This document shows positions 1 to 6,537 of a stretch of 7,968 nt of DNA, piece after piece. Origin of the DNA: Kiritimatiellales bacterium (GTDB lineage Bacteria > Verrucomicrobiota > Kiritimatiellia > Kiritimatiellales > Pontiellaceae); assembly GCA_030630445.1 (NCBI GenBank), contig DAOVNC010000154.1, positions 1 through 7,968 of the forward strand. Direction: 5' to 3'. The position numbers and the translations under genes were made by a program. The first letter of the stretch is position 1; every line of letters begins with the position of its first letter. The notes beneath the pieces were generated by a model. The model saw only the letters and a program-made list of their open reading frames with translations. It had not been told where the DNA came from and searched no databases.

Positions 1-30
1 ACAGGAAGGCCGGAAAAGCAATCCCCGATC

Positions 31-47
31 CACTCGCAAAGCGAGTG
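31..47. terminator. Short GC-rich hairpin, possible terminator of a gene left of the window
   Basis: CACTCGC-AAA-GCGAGTG is a perfect 7-bp stem with a 3-nt loop. On the plus strand it is followed by an AT-rich run (ATAATTTC) rather than a clean T-tract, so it would be a weak intrinsic terminator for a plus-strand gene ending before the window. On the minus strand no T-run follows, so it is a poor terminator for the restriction gene ending at 207. It could equally be part of a small dispersed repeat. The rest of 1-206 shows no convincing gene. Confidence 0.3.
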
Positions 48-206
48 ATAATTTCTAATTGGAAATAATGACCGTAGCGAATGGTTCACCCCGCCAGCAA
101 GCTATTAGCCGACGCCACGAATTCTAAAATTAACAGGCTGACCCGTTTTCAACTATGCATTGGTTTTTCTTTAGCCGCATTTTCCTCGGTTTTAGTGGCT
201 ACAAAA

Positions 207-1391
207 CTAACAGCCCAACTCAAACTTCATTGGCGATGGGAACAGCATCGAATATCCCGCTTTGTTGATTTTGAACAATGGCCCTCTTTCGTGAGCTCCC
301 TGTCCCTTCTCTTTAATTAGATGGTCAATAGTGATGAGTCCCGTGGCCAATAAGTCGGGAAATTGATAGGTGTGGGGAGATCGAGTGTACTCCACGCTCT
401 TAAATAGAAACTCTTCCCTGCCTCCTCTTTTTCGGGTCTCGGCATTCACCCAAAATGTTTCCTTATGCTTTTCCGCAAGCTTCTGCCGAAGTACCGGAAG
501 CACCCACACAAAAATCCCTTTATTGACCGATCCTTGCCTTTCACCATTCTCAAGCAGCAAATCAAGCCCATATTCAACGGCCAATTGCAACCCTTGGGAA
601 TTCTGTCGAAGGGCACTCACTGTACAATTCAACCGTCGCAAACCATCTCTGTCATAGCCATAGGCATCTATAAACTCGCGAAACGAATTTAGAGTACTCA
701 GCTCCCAATCAGGAACCTTTGCAAAAAGCGTTTTTCTGGTATTGCTCCCTCGGCGCTTTGACTTTAATTCAATGCCTTTGTAATCGGGCAAAGGGCTACT
801 ATTAATCCGCAATCCCAATGCGGACTCCAACGTCCTACCGATGGCAGTTGAACCAGAACATTCGGCGGGGATGTATCCGCTACGTGCTATACCATGCAAC
901 TTCGCCAATAGTTCCGCCGCTGTTGCATTAACTTCGCGTACTGGACGCAGTTCCTCGAGCAGTGCAGAAAATGCTGCATCGGATGACTCCCTCTCCTGAA
1001 AGCTATATGCAGAAATATTTAATGCGTAAAGCACATTGCCTTGAGCCACGACTACCAATATTTCATCCGCATGAATCGACGATTTCAAGCCCGCAAACCA
1101 AATGCGCGGATCCCCCCTCTTCGTTTTGGGCCGATATAAAGATGCCGTACTACTTCTGGCGGCCCCGTCTCCCACAATAACAGCCTCAAGACAAACCTTA
1201 TGTTCCTGTCCTTGCGCCTGTTCGGAATAATCATGAATGCCTTTCTGCAACAAAAATTCCCTCAATGGCGCAACCGCATCCATAATCGATTTTCGAAGCC
1301 CCGTTGCTGTGAGCAACAAGAAAGAAAACTCGATGTCTTGCCCGGAAAGGAAAGTTGAATTTGCCTGCTCAAGTGCAGTGAGTTTTCTCAT
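207..1391 (-). CDS. MvaI/BcnI-family type II restriction endonuclease
   Basis: 394 residues. The C-terminal half, about 155-394, matches the MvaI/BcnI endonuclease family, whose members act on short GC-rich sites as monomers with a MutH-like fold. Visible motifs are a Gly/Thr-rich segment with TLESALG (about 184-193), the metal-binding signature D203-x4-E208-L-K210 (PDYKGIELKSKR), and H367-E-R369-G-P (GAHERGPLFKI), which corresponds to the conserved HDRGP of BcnI. MvaI and BcnI are about 240 residues, so the first ~155 residues are an extra module. It contains SLYRPKTKRGDPRIWFAGLK (85-104), which could be a second DNA-binding or specificity domain; that is inference. The ATG lies 7 bp after the methyltransferase stop with AGAGGA upstream, so the two are probably co-transcribed and coupled. 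The target site cannot be read from sequence. The family call is secure. Confidence 0.9.
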   Translation of the reverse strand: MRKLTALEQANSTFLSGQDIEFSFLLLTATGLRKSIMDAVAPLREFLLQKGIHDYSEQAQGQEHKVCLEAVIVGDGAARSSTASLYRPKTKRGDPRIWFAGLKSSIHADEILVVVAQGNVLYALNISAYSFQERESSDAAFSALLEELRPVREVNATAAELLAKLHGIARSGYIPAECSGSTAIGRTLESALGLRINSSPLPDYKGIELKSKRRGSNTRKTLFAKVPDWELSTLNSFREFIDAYGYDRDGLRRLNCTVSALRQNSQGLQLAVEYGLDLLLENGERQGSVNKGIFVWVLPVLRQKLAEKHKETFWVNAETRKRGGREEFLFKSVEYTRSPHTYQFPDLLATGLITIDHLIKEKGQGAHERGPLFKINKAGYSMLFPSPMKFELGC

Positions 1392-1398
1392 AATTCAC

Positions 1399-2934
1399 TC
1401 ATTCCTCTTTTAGGATTTCAATGAACCGTGATCCTATCTGATGCGCCAACTTCGCCGGAACGGCATTTCCGATCTGCGTATATTTTGGCACATCCCGATC
1501 CCAAATTCCTTTATCAGGGTCTCCTGCCCGCCGACGGCCTCCTGTGGTACGAGGGCCTTTGAAAACATAATGGTCGGGAAAAGTCTGGAGACGCGCCCAC
1601 TCTCGCACTGTTAACGCACGGGGTTGGCAATAATGTACATAGTCTTCCGGCAGAGATGTAGCGGTGATATTTGGCCCACCGCCATTCCAACGTTCTGGCA
1701 AAACTCGCTGCGAAAATTTCTTGGTTCGCATGTGCTCAGGAATCTCGCCGTTATGGTCAATCATGTATTGGAATTTTTCACGGATTTTATCCGCATGCTG
1801 GGAATATTCATGTTCGGTGACAGCATCCCCTTTACGATATATTTTACCATCAAGGTTGGTTCTCATTTCCTTTTGGAATGCCGTTTTTGCACTGTTTGGA
1901 TAGCTGGAAGTAACCTTTTCCCCCAGATAGTTAGAGTCAACCAAATCCCCAAACACGCTTACCAGATCTGGTGCCATCCCCATACCCTCAGGCAAAACAC
2001 CATCACTTACTGCCGACATAACAGGATTCCCGGCACTATCAAGTTTAGCCACGGGCAATGTGGCAACATCATCGCGAACACCAACAATCAGTAACCGTGG
2101 GCGGTTTTGCGGGACTCCATAATCTTTGGCGTAAATCAGCTGCCAGCGTACGTTGTACCCCTTGACCGAGCAAAGGGTCGTAAGAACCTCCTCAAAAATC
2201 TCCCCTTTCCTGCCATCCTTGGTCCAACGGCTAACCATTAGTCCACGAACATTCTCGAACAGGAACATGCGAGGGCGAACAGCCTTGATCACGCGAACCA
2301 TTTCCTTAAATAGGTGATTCGAAGGTATGTCCTTTTTATGCAGGTCGAAAGAGCGGCGGTGTCCGATTCCCGAATAACCCTGGCAAGGCGGACCACCGCA
2401 GACCAGATCAATTTCCGGAATGCCGTTTTCACACCAAAAATCAAGGTGCTGTTTTATCTTCTTGTTGGTGAGATCTGAAATGTCAGCGTACTGAAAATAT
2501 CCGGCGGCATCCCGATTGGCCAAATAGGTTGCAGCGGCATCCTTGTTGATTTCGCTAAACAACAACGGAGTAAACCCCGCCTCTTCTAAACCAAGGGAAA
2601 GCCCCCCACAACCCGCGAAAAGATCAATGCATGAAAATTCTGGTTTGCCCTCCAGCTTAACCTTCCAATCGAAATCAAGCAGCCCCTGCTTCTCTTCAAT
2701 CCTCCCCGGATGCTTCAAGGAGGGGCAAATCATCTGTTGAAACTTCATTGCCACATGAGGCCAAATGCTTGTAGCGGCATCCGGCAAAAAAGATGAACCC
2801 ATACTGCCATCCATCAACCAATGGCCGAGCATTGCATCGGAAATGGTGCTTCCGAGTTTTTTGTTTTCAGTTTCAAGGGCAACCCGCAGGTATCGGGTCG
2901 CCTCGGAGAGGGATAATTCTATCGATTTTCTCAC
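1399..2934 (-). CDS. DNA (cytosine-5-)-methyltransferase, modification subunit of the R-M system
   Basis: 511 residues. It transfers a methyl group from AdoMet to C5 of cytosine within the site cut by the neighbouring nuclease. The ordered m5C motifs are all present: motif I DLFAGCGGLSLGLEEAGF (104-121), motif IV GGPPCQGYSG with catalytic C184, motif VI FENVR (E227), motif VIII QNRPR (276-280), the target-recognition region about 290-435, motif IX RALTVREWARLQTFPDHY (439-456) and motif X QIGNAVP (487-493). The enzyme looks active. About 100 residues precede motif I, longer than in minimal m5C enzymes; no clear helix-turn-helix is visible there. The start is GTG at 2934: an in-frame TAA lies 24 nt upstream, and GGTGGA sits 9 nt before the GTG. 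An ATG at residue 35 would be an alternative. The methyltransferase-first order would let protection precede cutting. No vsr gene or classical C-protein gene adjoins it. Confidence 0.97.
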   Translation of the reverse strand: MRKSIELSLSEATRYLRVALETENKKLGSTISDAMLGHWLMDGSMGSSFLPDAATSIWPHVAMKFQQMICPSLKHPGRIEEKQGLLDFDWKVKLEGKPEFSCIDLFAGCGGLSLGLEEAGFTPLLFSEINKDAAATYLANRDAAGYFQYADISDLTNKKIKQHLDFWCENGIPEIDLVCGGPPCQGYSGIGHRRSFDLHKKDIPSNHLFKEMVRVIKAVRPRMFLFENVRGLMVSRWTKDGRKGEIFEEVLTTLCSVKGYNVRWQLIYAKDYGVPQNRPRLLIVGVRDDVATLPVAKLDSAGNPVMSAVSDGVLPEGMGMAPDLVSVFGDLVDSNYLGEKVTSSYPNSAKTAFQKEMRTNLDGKIYRKGDAVTEHEYSQHADKIREKFQYMIDHNGEIPEHMRTKKFSQRVLPERWNGGGPNITATSLPEDYVHYCQPRALTVREWARLQTFPDHYVFKGPRTTGGRRRAGDPDKGIWDRDVPKYTQIGNAVPAKLAHQIGSRFIEILKEE

Positions 2935-3090
2935 CAGATCAGTTCCACCAAGTTCTTAGATTTCTTCAGCCAAATTTCGTTTTGACGCGATCAACCAGCA
3001 TCACCAGCAGTATCAACAAAGCACGTTTAAAGGTTTTACCATCCCCTCCGCCCGCGCTCAACCATCAATCACCATCTGGGGCGAACTAAT

Positions 3091-3348
3091 CTATTCTGCA
3101 ACCCCCGCTTCATCCCGCACGACTTCGGCGGCATGCGCCTTGATCAGTTGCTGCGTCATGGGTTTTTCGCCGGGCTTGTTCTGGAGGATTCCTCGGATCG
3201 AATCGATGTAGGCCGGGGTGATGGGTCGCAATTCAACCGCATTGCCCACCTGTTTAAATGCGATGCGGGTGGCGGGTTTAATACCGTACTTTCGGCGCAG
3301 CTCTGCAGGAATAGTGAACCGACCTTTCGTTGTTACAATGGCTTCCAT
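3091..3348 (-). CDS. AbrB/MazE/SpoVT-type DNA-binding protein, orphan antitoxin-like
   Basis: 85 residues. The N-terminus, about 2-42, is a swapped-hairpin AbrB/MazE domain (AIVTTKGRFTIPAELRRKYG, then a hydrophobic strand ending VELRPI). These domains dimerise, bind operator DNA and, in VapB/MazE antitoxins, carry a C-terminal tail that blocks a toxin. The tail here, about 45-85, resembles VapB tails. No PIN or MazF toxin follows: the next 156 bp are non-coding, then comes the methyltransferase. It is therefore an orphan antitoxin or a stand-alone regulator. I chose the ATG at 3348 because the domain starts there and GAAGG lies 6 nt upstream. An in-frame ATG at 3450 is an alternative: it overlaps the stop of the upstream gene as ATGGATAG and would add 34 residues with no recognisable domain. 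Confidence 0.85.
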   Translation of the reverse strand: MEAIVTTKGRFTIPAELRRKYGIKPATRIAFKQVGNAVELRPITPAYIDSIRGILQNKPGEKPMTQQLIKAHAAEVVRDEAGVAE

Positions 3349-3442
3349 GACTACCTTCTGTGATGCGAGGAACATAGCAAACCGTTCTTCCGCAATGAAG
3401 CTGGAAGCATCATCTACTTTTGCGAACCTTGCGCTTTCGCGG

Positions 3443-3667
3443 CTATCCATCCCGCAGTTGGCTCCTGATTTGCTCAACCAATCTCCGGTACCATCCAGCC
3501 AAGTTTCGGGCTTCGTCGGCATCGCGAACTTCGAGGATGTCTCCATTCGCACAACCACATTCATGATACTGGGCTGTTAATTCATATTGCTCCGCACGGC
3601 AGCTCAAGCCATCCATAACCTGACCCCAATCATTCTCATCCAATGTAATCGTTACCTGTCTTTTCAT
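3443..3667 (-). CDS. Small conserved-looking protein of unknown function
   Basis: 74 residues, family not recognised. It starts with alternating charged and hydrophobic residues (MKRQVTITLDENDWGQVMDG), suggesting a beta strand followed by a helix. It has three cysteines (C23, C37, C39; the last two in ECGC). It ends in an amphipathic helix (DADEARNLAGWYRRLVEQIR) and is soluble, with no signal or membrane segment. The composition is protein-like, not random. ATG 3667 gives the natural N-terminus; a TTG at 3697 is in frame but adds only a low-complexity lead. The Shine-Dalgarno sequence is weak. It is the first gene of the minus-strand group and ends 94 nt before the chosen start of the AbrB-like gene. 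A role in controlling or accompanying that gene is possible but not shown. Confidence 0.6.
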   Translation of the reverse strand: MKRQVTITLDENDWGQVMDGLSCRAEQYELTAQYHECGCANGDILEVRDADEARNLAGWYRRLVEQIRSQLRDG

Positions 3668-3703
3668 CCGCGTACATTGGCGCCCATCTGCGGTCAACGT
3701 CCA

Positions 3704-3718
3704 TAGACTATGAGTCTA
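3704..3718. promoter_or_regulatory. Perfect palindrome with GACT-N3-AGTC core, candidate operator
   Basis: TAGACT-ATG-AGTCTA is a perfect 6-bp inverted repeat with a 3-bp spacer, 37 bp upstream of the ATG of the 74-residue gene and inside the divergent intergenic region. The core has the same form as the C-box consensus (GACT-N3-AGTC) bound by controller proteins of several R-M systems such as PvuII. Only one copy is seen, whereas C-boxes usually come in pairs. The binding protein is unknown; the AbrB-like protein is one candidate. The resemblance may be chance. Confidence 0.4.
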
Positions 3719-3753
3719 GCTTACTGACGATCGGGAACGCCCGGATAAAGTGA

Positions 3754-3784
3754 TTGACTTGCTTATATGCGGCCAGCGTTTAAA
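3754..3784 (+). promoter_or_regulatory. Weak candidate sigma-70 promoter for the 36-codon gene
   Basis: TTGACT at 3754-3759 is a good -35 match. The best -10 is TTTAAA at 3779-3784, with a long 19-bp spacer. It lies about 60 bp upstream of the small lysine-rich ORF on the plus strand. The spacing is suboptimal, so this is only a candidate. Confidence 0.25.
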
Positions 3785-3824
3785 CCGATACTGTCCTGAG
3801 CTCCGGAACGATTCAATACATTAA

Positions 3825-3836
3825 CCTGATCAGGAG
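3825..3836 (+). promoter_or_regulatory. Strong Shine-Dalgarno overlapping a 10-bp palindrome
   Basis: AGGAG at 3832-3836 is 7 nt before the ATG at 3844, near ideal spacing, and supports the small ORF that follows. The AGG of this site is also the right arm of the perfect palindrome CCTGATCAGG (3825-3834), so a repressor could bind over the ribosome site. The palindrome has no loop and would not form a stable RNA hairpin. Confidence 0.5.
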
Positions 3837-3843
3837 AAACGCA

Positions 3844-3954
3844 ATGGGATCCAAAGACAAAGGCGGCAAAGAAGCGAAGAAAGAGGCCAAGCTGAGCCCA
3901 AAAGAAAAGAAACAGGCGAAGAAAGATAAGAAAAACAACAGAACACAGGCGTAG
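3844..3954 (+). CDS. Very small lysine-rich protein (36 residues), unknown function
   Basis: ATG at 3844 to TAG at 3952-3954 encodes 36 residues, beginning MGSKDKGGKEAKKEAK and ending NNRTQA. About 14 of 36 residues are lysine, with alternating Lys, Glu and Ala in the middle. It is strongly basic, probably disordered or helical, and has no signal or membrane segment. Such peptides often bind nucleic acid or ribosomes, but no function can be assigned. The ideal Shine-Dalgarno (AGGAG, 7-nt spacing) and the non-random composition argue for a real gene. I have the impression that short MGSKDKGG-type basic proteins recur in bacteria, but cannot verify it. It diverges from the minus-strand group and is separated from the OsmC-YcaO gene by 369 bp, so it is probably monocistronic. 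Confidence 0.6.
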   Translation: MGSKDKGGKEAKKEAKLSPKEKKQAKKDKKNNRTQA

Positions 3955-4323
3955 TTGCACCCGAGGTAAAGGGTGAAGGGTCGATCCTATGACCTGAGCC
4001 CGTATGGAGTGTGGCGACAGCAACGAGGTGGCAAATCATGTTTTATGCATTTCCCCTATCCCCAGTCGCCGCTCCCACAGTCGCTTCTTTGAACCCCTCG
4101 TGTAACTCGTTATTTGAACCGTGCTTTCAGCACTATTTACATTCGCAAATTATCCATCGCTTCGCTCGGGCCTCAGTAAATTTATCTATCGGTTGCCATT
4201 CTGCTTCGCGTCATTGCTGTCGCAAGCTCCAGCCTCACTGCGTGTCGCGTACGGGAGAAATACCAAAGCACTTTCGCTTTAGCTCAGGTCGCCGCAAGAT
4301 GGCGAACAGCCTTTAAGGATCAT
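3955..4323 (+). other. 369-bp stretch without a convincing gene, upstream of the OsmC-YcaO gene
   Basis: An open frame at 4011-4316 exists, but its translation is rich in Ser, Cys, His and Arg, shows no domain and has no Shine-Dalgarno, so I do not call it. The stretch contains a short hairpin GTGCT-TTC-AGCAC (4121-4133) and a 5-bp stem TCGCC...GGCGA just before the next gene's ribosome site. AAGGA (4315-4319) lies 4 nt before the ATG at 4324. I see no tRNA, clear promoter or riboswitch. It may be a long 5' leader or the remains of an inserted element. Confidence 0.4.
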
Positions 4324-6501
4324 ATGGAAATTAAGGTAAACTTTTTGGAAAACCTTCGGCTTGAAGCCAAGTTTGATGATTTTACGGTAACGACGGATCA
4401 ACCGATCCGCTACAAGGGCGATGGCTCGGCTCCCAATCCGTTTGATTATTTCTTAGCGTCTTCTGCCCTCTGTGCAGCTTATTTTGTGAAGGTCTATTGC
4501 TTGGCTCGTGACATTCCGACCGAGGACATTCGGCTCTCCCAAAATAATATTATTGATCCGAAAAATCGATATAAGCAGACCTTTCAAATCCAGGTGGAAG
4601 TACCGGATGGCTTATCGGATCATCATCGGAAGGGCATTTTAACGGCCATCGATCGATGTGCTGTTAAAAGAGTGATTGAAGGACCCCCTGAATTTTCTAC
4701 TGAAATTGTGGAACAGCTGGGATCAGATTCCTCGCTTATTTACGGAACCGGGGCCGAAACGAATGCCCATACCCTAATTCTTGGGAAAGATCTTCCTGCC
4801 GAAGATACGATCGCCAACATGACCGGCCTGCTCGCTGCCATTGGAATTAAGATCGAAATCGCGTCATGGAGAAATATTGTCCCGAATGTCTGGTCGGTCC
4901 ATATCCGGGATGCGGCTTCACCGATGTGTTTTACCAACGGCAAGGGGGCCACGAAAGATAGCGCACTTTGCTCGGCGCTCGGGGAATACCTTGAGCGGAC
5001 CAGCTGCAATTATTTCTACAACGACCATTACCTGGGCGAAGAGGTTTGCCAGCGCTCTTTTATTCATTATCCCAATGAAAAATGGTTCAAAGCAGGTCCT
5101 AATGATGCATTACCAGAGGGCCTCATGGATGAAACCTGTCTAAAAATTTACGATCCGGGAAATGAGCTGAAAGCATCCCATTTAATCGACACCAGCTCGG
5201 GTCTAATCGATCGAGGTATTTGCGCGCTTCCGTTTGAACGCCAATCGGATCAGGAAACGGTGTACATTCCTGTAAATCTCATCGGAAATTTATTTGTCAG
5301 CAATGGGATGAGTGCAGGAAATAATAGGCACGAAGCTCAGGTGCAATGCCTCTCCGAAATCGTTGAACGGGCGGTAAAAAAACAAATTATTGAAGAGGAA
5401 ATTAGTTTACCCAACGTACCGAAGTCCATTTTAGAAAAATATCCGCAGATTCTCGCGGGAATAAGTGAACTGGAAAGCAAAGGGTTTCCTGTTCTAATCA
5501 AAGATGCCTCTTTGGGCGGAACGTTTCCGGTCATGTGTGTCACGTTAATGAATCCAAGAACAGGCGGTGTTTTTGCGTCGTTTGGAGCGCATCCAAAATT
5601 TGAAGTGGCCCTGGAGCGAAGCCTTACTGAGTTATTGCAAGGGAGAAGTTTTGAGGGATTAAATGACGTGCCTCCTCCGACCTTCAATAGCCTCGCGGTG
5701 ACGGAGCCGAATAATTCCGTCGAACACTTTATTGATTCAACGGGCATCATCTCCTGGAAGTTCTTCAGTGATCAGCATGACTATGATTTCTGCGCGTGGA
5801 ATTTCTCAGGAACAACCCAGGAGGAAAGCCGTTATCTCATGAACATCCTCAAGGGCTTGAACAAAGAAGTTTATGTGGCCCTGTATGAGGATCTGGGAGC
5901 AACCGCATGCAGAATATTGGTTCCTGGATATTCAGAAATTTATCCGGTGGATGATCTGGTCTGGGATAATACGAACAAGGCCCTGAATTTCAGGTCGGAT
6001 ATTCTGAATATTCACTCGCTGAATGATCAAGGCCTTGCGAATCTCATCGAACGGCTGGAAGAAAGCCAACTGGATAACTACACCGTAATTTCATCTCTAA
6101 TAGGCATTGAGTTCGATGAAAACACCGTGTGGGGTCAACTCGATATCGGCGAATTAAAGATCCTGCTCTATTTGGCGCTGAATCAACATGAAGAGGCTCA
6201 GGAACTCATCTTCAACTTCCTAAACTTTAACGACAATACAGCGGAACGGAAATTATTTTATCAAGCGCTCAACGTCGTACTCGATATTACGTTAGATGAA
6301 GAACTTGATCTGAATCATTACGTGTCCAACCTGACGAAAATGTACGGTGCTGAAACCATGAACAATGTAGTCGGCTCTGTTACCGGTGACGTCAAATTTT
6401 ACGGCTTAACAAGGACCAGTATGAAACTGGAAGGGCTGGATAAGCACCTTCGGTTGATTGAGAGCTATCAAAAGCTTCACAAAGCCAGAGATGCCGGATA
6501 G
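4324..6501 (+). CDS. ycaO: OsmC-like domain fused to YcaO (OsmC/YcaO domain protein)
   Basis: 725 residues. Residues 1-135 are an OsmC-like domain with the two family cysteines: C50 on the central helix (ASSALCAAYF) and C112 (IDRCAVKR). OsmC/Ohr proteins reduce organic peroxides with these thiols. Residues about 155-545 are a YcaO ATP-dependent domain very like E. coli YcaO (VPNVWSVHIRD, CFTNGKGATK). The ATP/Mg residues are kept: E221 and E224 (GEYLER), then N333, E337, E345, E348 and R349. All are offset by 146 from E. coli E75, E78, N187, E191, E199, E202 and R203. Residues about 545-725 are the helical C-terminal region shared with E. coli YcaO. The architecture matches TIGR03549. E. coli YcaO is reported to assist RimO-dependent methylthiolation of ribosomal protein S12; a similar role is inferred. 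No precursor peptide or cyclodehydratase partner is nearby, so a RiPP role is unlikely. Start ATG 4324 follows AAGGA. Confidence 0.95.
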   Translation: MEIKVNFLENLRLEAKFDDFTVTTDQPIRYKGDGSAPNPFDYFLASSALCAAYFVKVYCLARDIPTEDIRLSQNNIIDPKNRYKQTFQIQVEVPDGLSDHHRKGILTAIDRCAVKRVIEGPPEFSTEIVEQLGSDSSLIYGTGAETNAHTLILGKDLPAEDTIANMTGLLAAIGIKIEIASWRNIVPNVWSVHIRDAASPMCFTNGKGATKDSALCSALGEYLERTSCNYFYNDHYLGEEVCQRSFIHYPNEKWFKAGPNDALPEGLMDETCLKIYDPGNELKASHLIDTSSGLIDRGICALPFERQSDQETVYIPVNLIGNLFVSNGMSAGNNRHEAQVQCLSEIVERAVKKQIIEEEISLPNVPKSILEKYPQILAGISELESKGFPVLIKDASLGGTFPVMCVTLMNPRTGGVFASFGAHPKFEVALERSLTELLQGRSFEGLNDVPPPTFNSLAVTEPNNSVEHFIDSTGIISWKFFSDQHDYDFCAWNFSGTTQEESRYLMNILKGLNKEVYVALYEDLGATACRILVPGYSEIYPVDDLVWDNTNKALNFRSDILNIHSLNDQGLANLIERLEESQLDNYTVISSLIGIEFDENTVWGQLDIGELKILLYLALNQHEEAQELIFNFLNFNDNTAERKLFYQALNVVLDITLDEELDLNHYVSNLTKMYGAETMNNVVGSVTGDVKFYGLTRTSMKLEGLDKHLRLIESYQKLHKARDAG

Positions 6502-6537
6502 TAATGGGTTTTAAGAATATTTGAGTGAGGAATTCTG

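Noticed and set aside
2966..3061. A 31-codon minus-strand frame starting at TTG, with a glycine-rich start and a hydrophobic middle (KRALLILLVMLVDRV)
   Set aside because: The composition is protein-like, but there is no Shine-Dalgarno, no ATG or GTG at the start, and a stop just upstream. It could be the tail of a lost gene, but I cannot support it as a CDS.
3349..3564. Longer version of the AbrB-like protein, starting upstream of 3348
   Set aside because: The domain begins at the ATG at 3348, which has a good ribosome site; the added residues show no domain and overlap the end of the 74-residue gene. The ATG at 3450 is kept only as an alternative.
3763..4039. Two minus-strand frames across 3763-4039 with phenylalanine- and leucine-rich runs that look membrane-like
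   Set aside because: They are the antisense of the lysine-rich 36-codon ORF, where AAG/AAA codons read as Phe/Leu codons; no ribosome site supports them.
4011..4316. 101-codon plus-strand frame before the OsmC-YcaO gene
   Set aside because: The translation is rich in Ser, Cys, His and Arg without any domain, there is no ribosome site, and it looks like chance opening in non-coding DNA.
4081..4323. Possible integron attC or small mobile element
   Set aside because: No paired core sites (RYYYAAC/GTTRRRY) at the expected spacing, no terminal inverted repeats and no transposase or integrase in the window.
4324..6501. YcaO as part of a RiPP (azoline or thioamide) biosynthetic cluster
   Set aside because: No precursor peptide, E1-like/TfuA partner, protease or exporter is nearby, and the sequence follows the E. 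coli YcaO subtype rather than cyclodehydratases.
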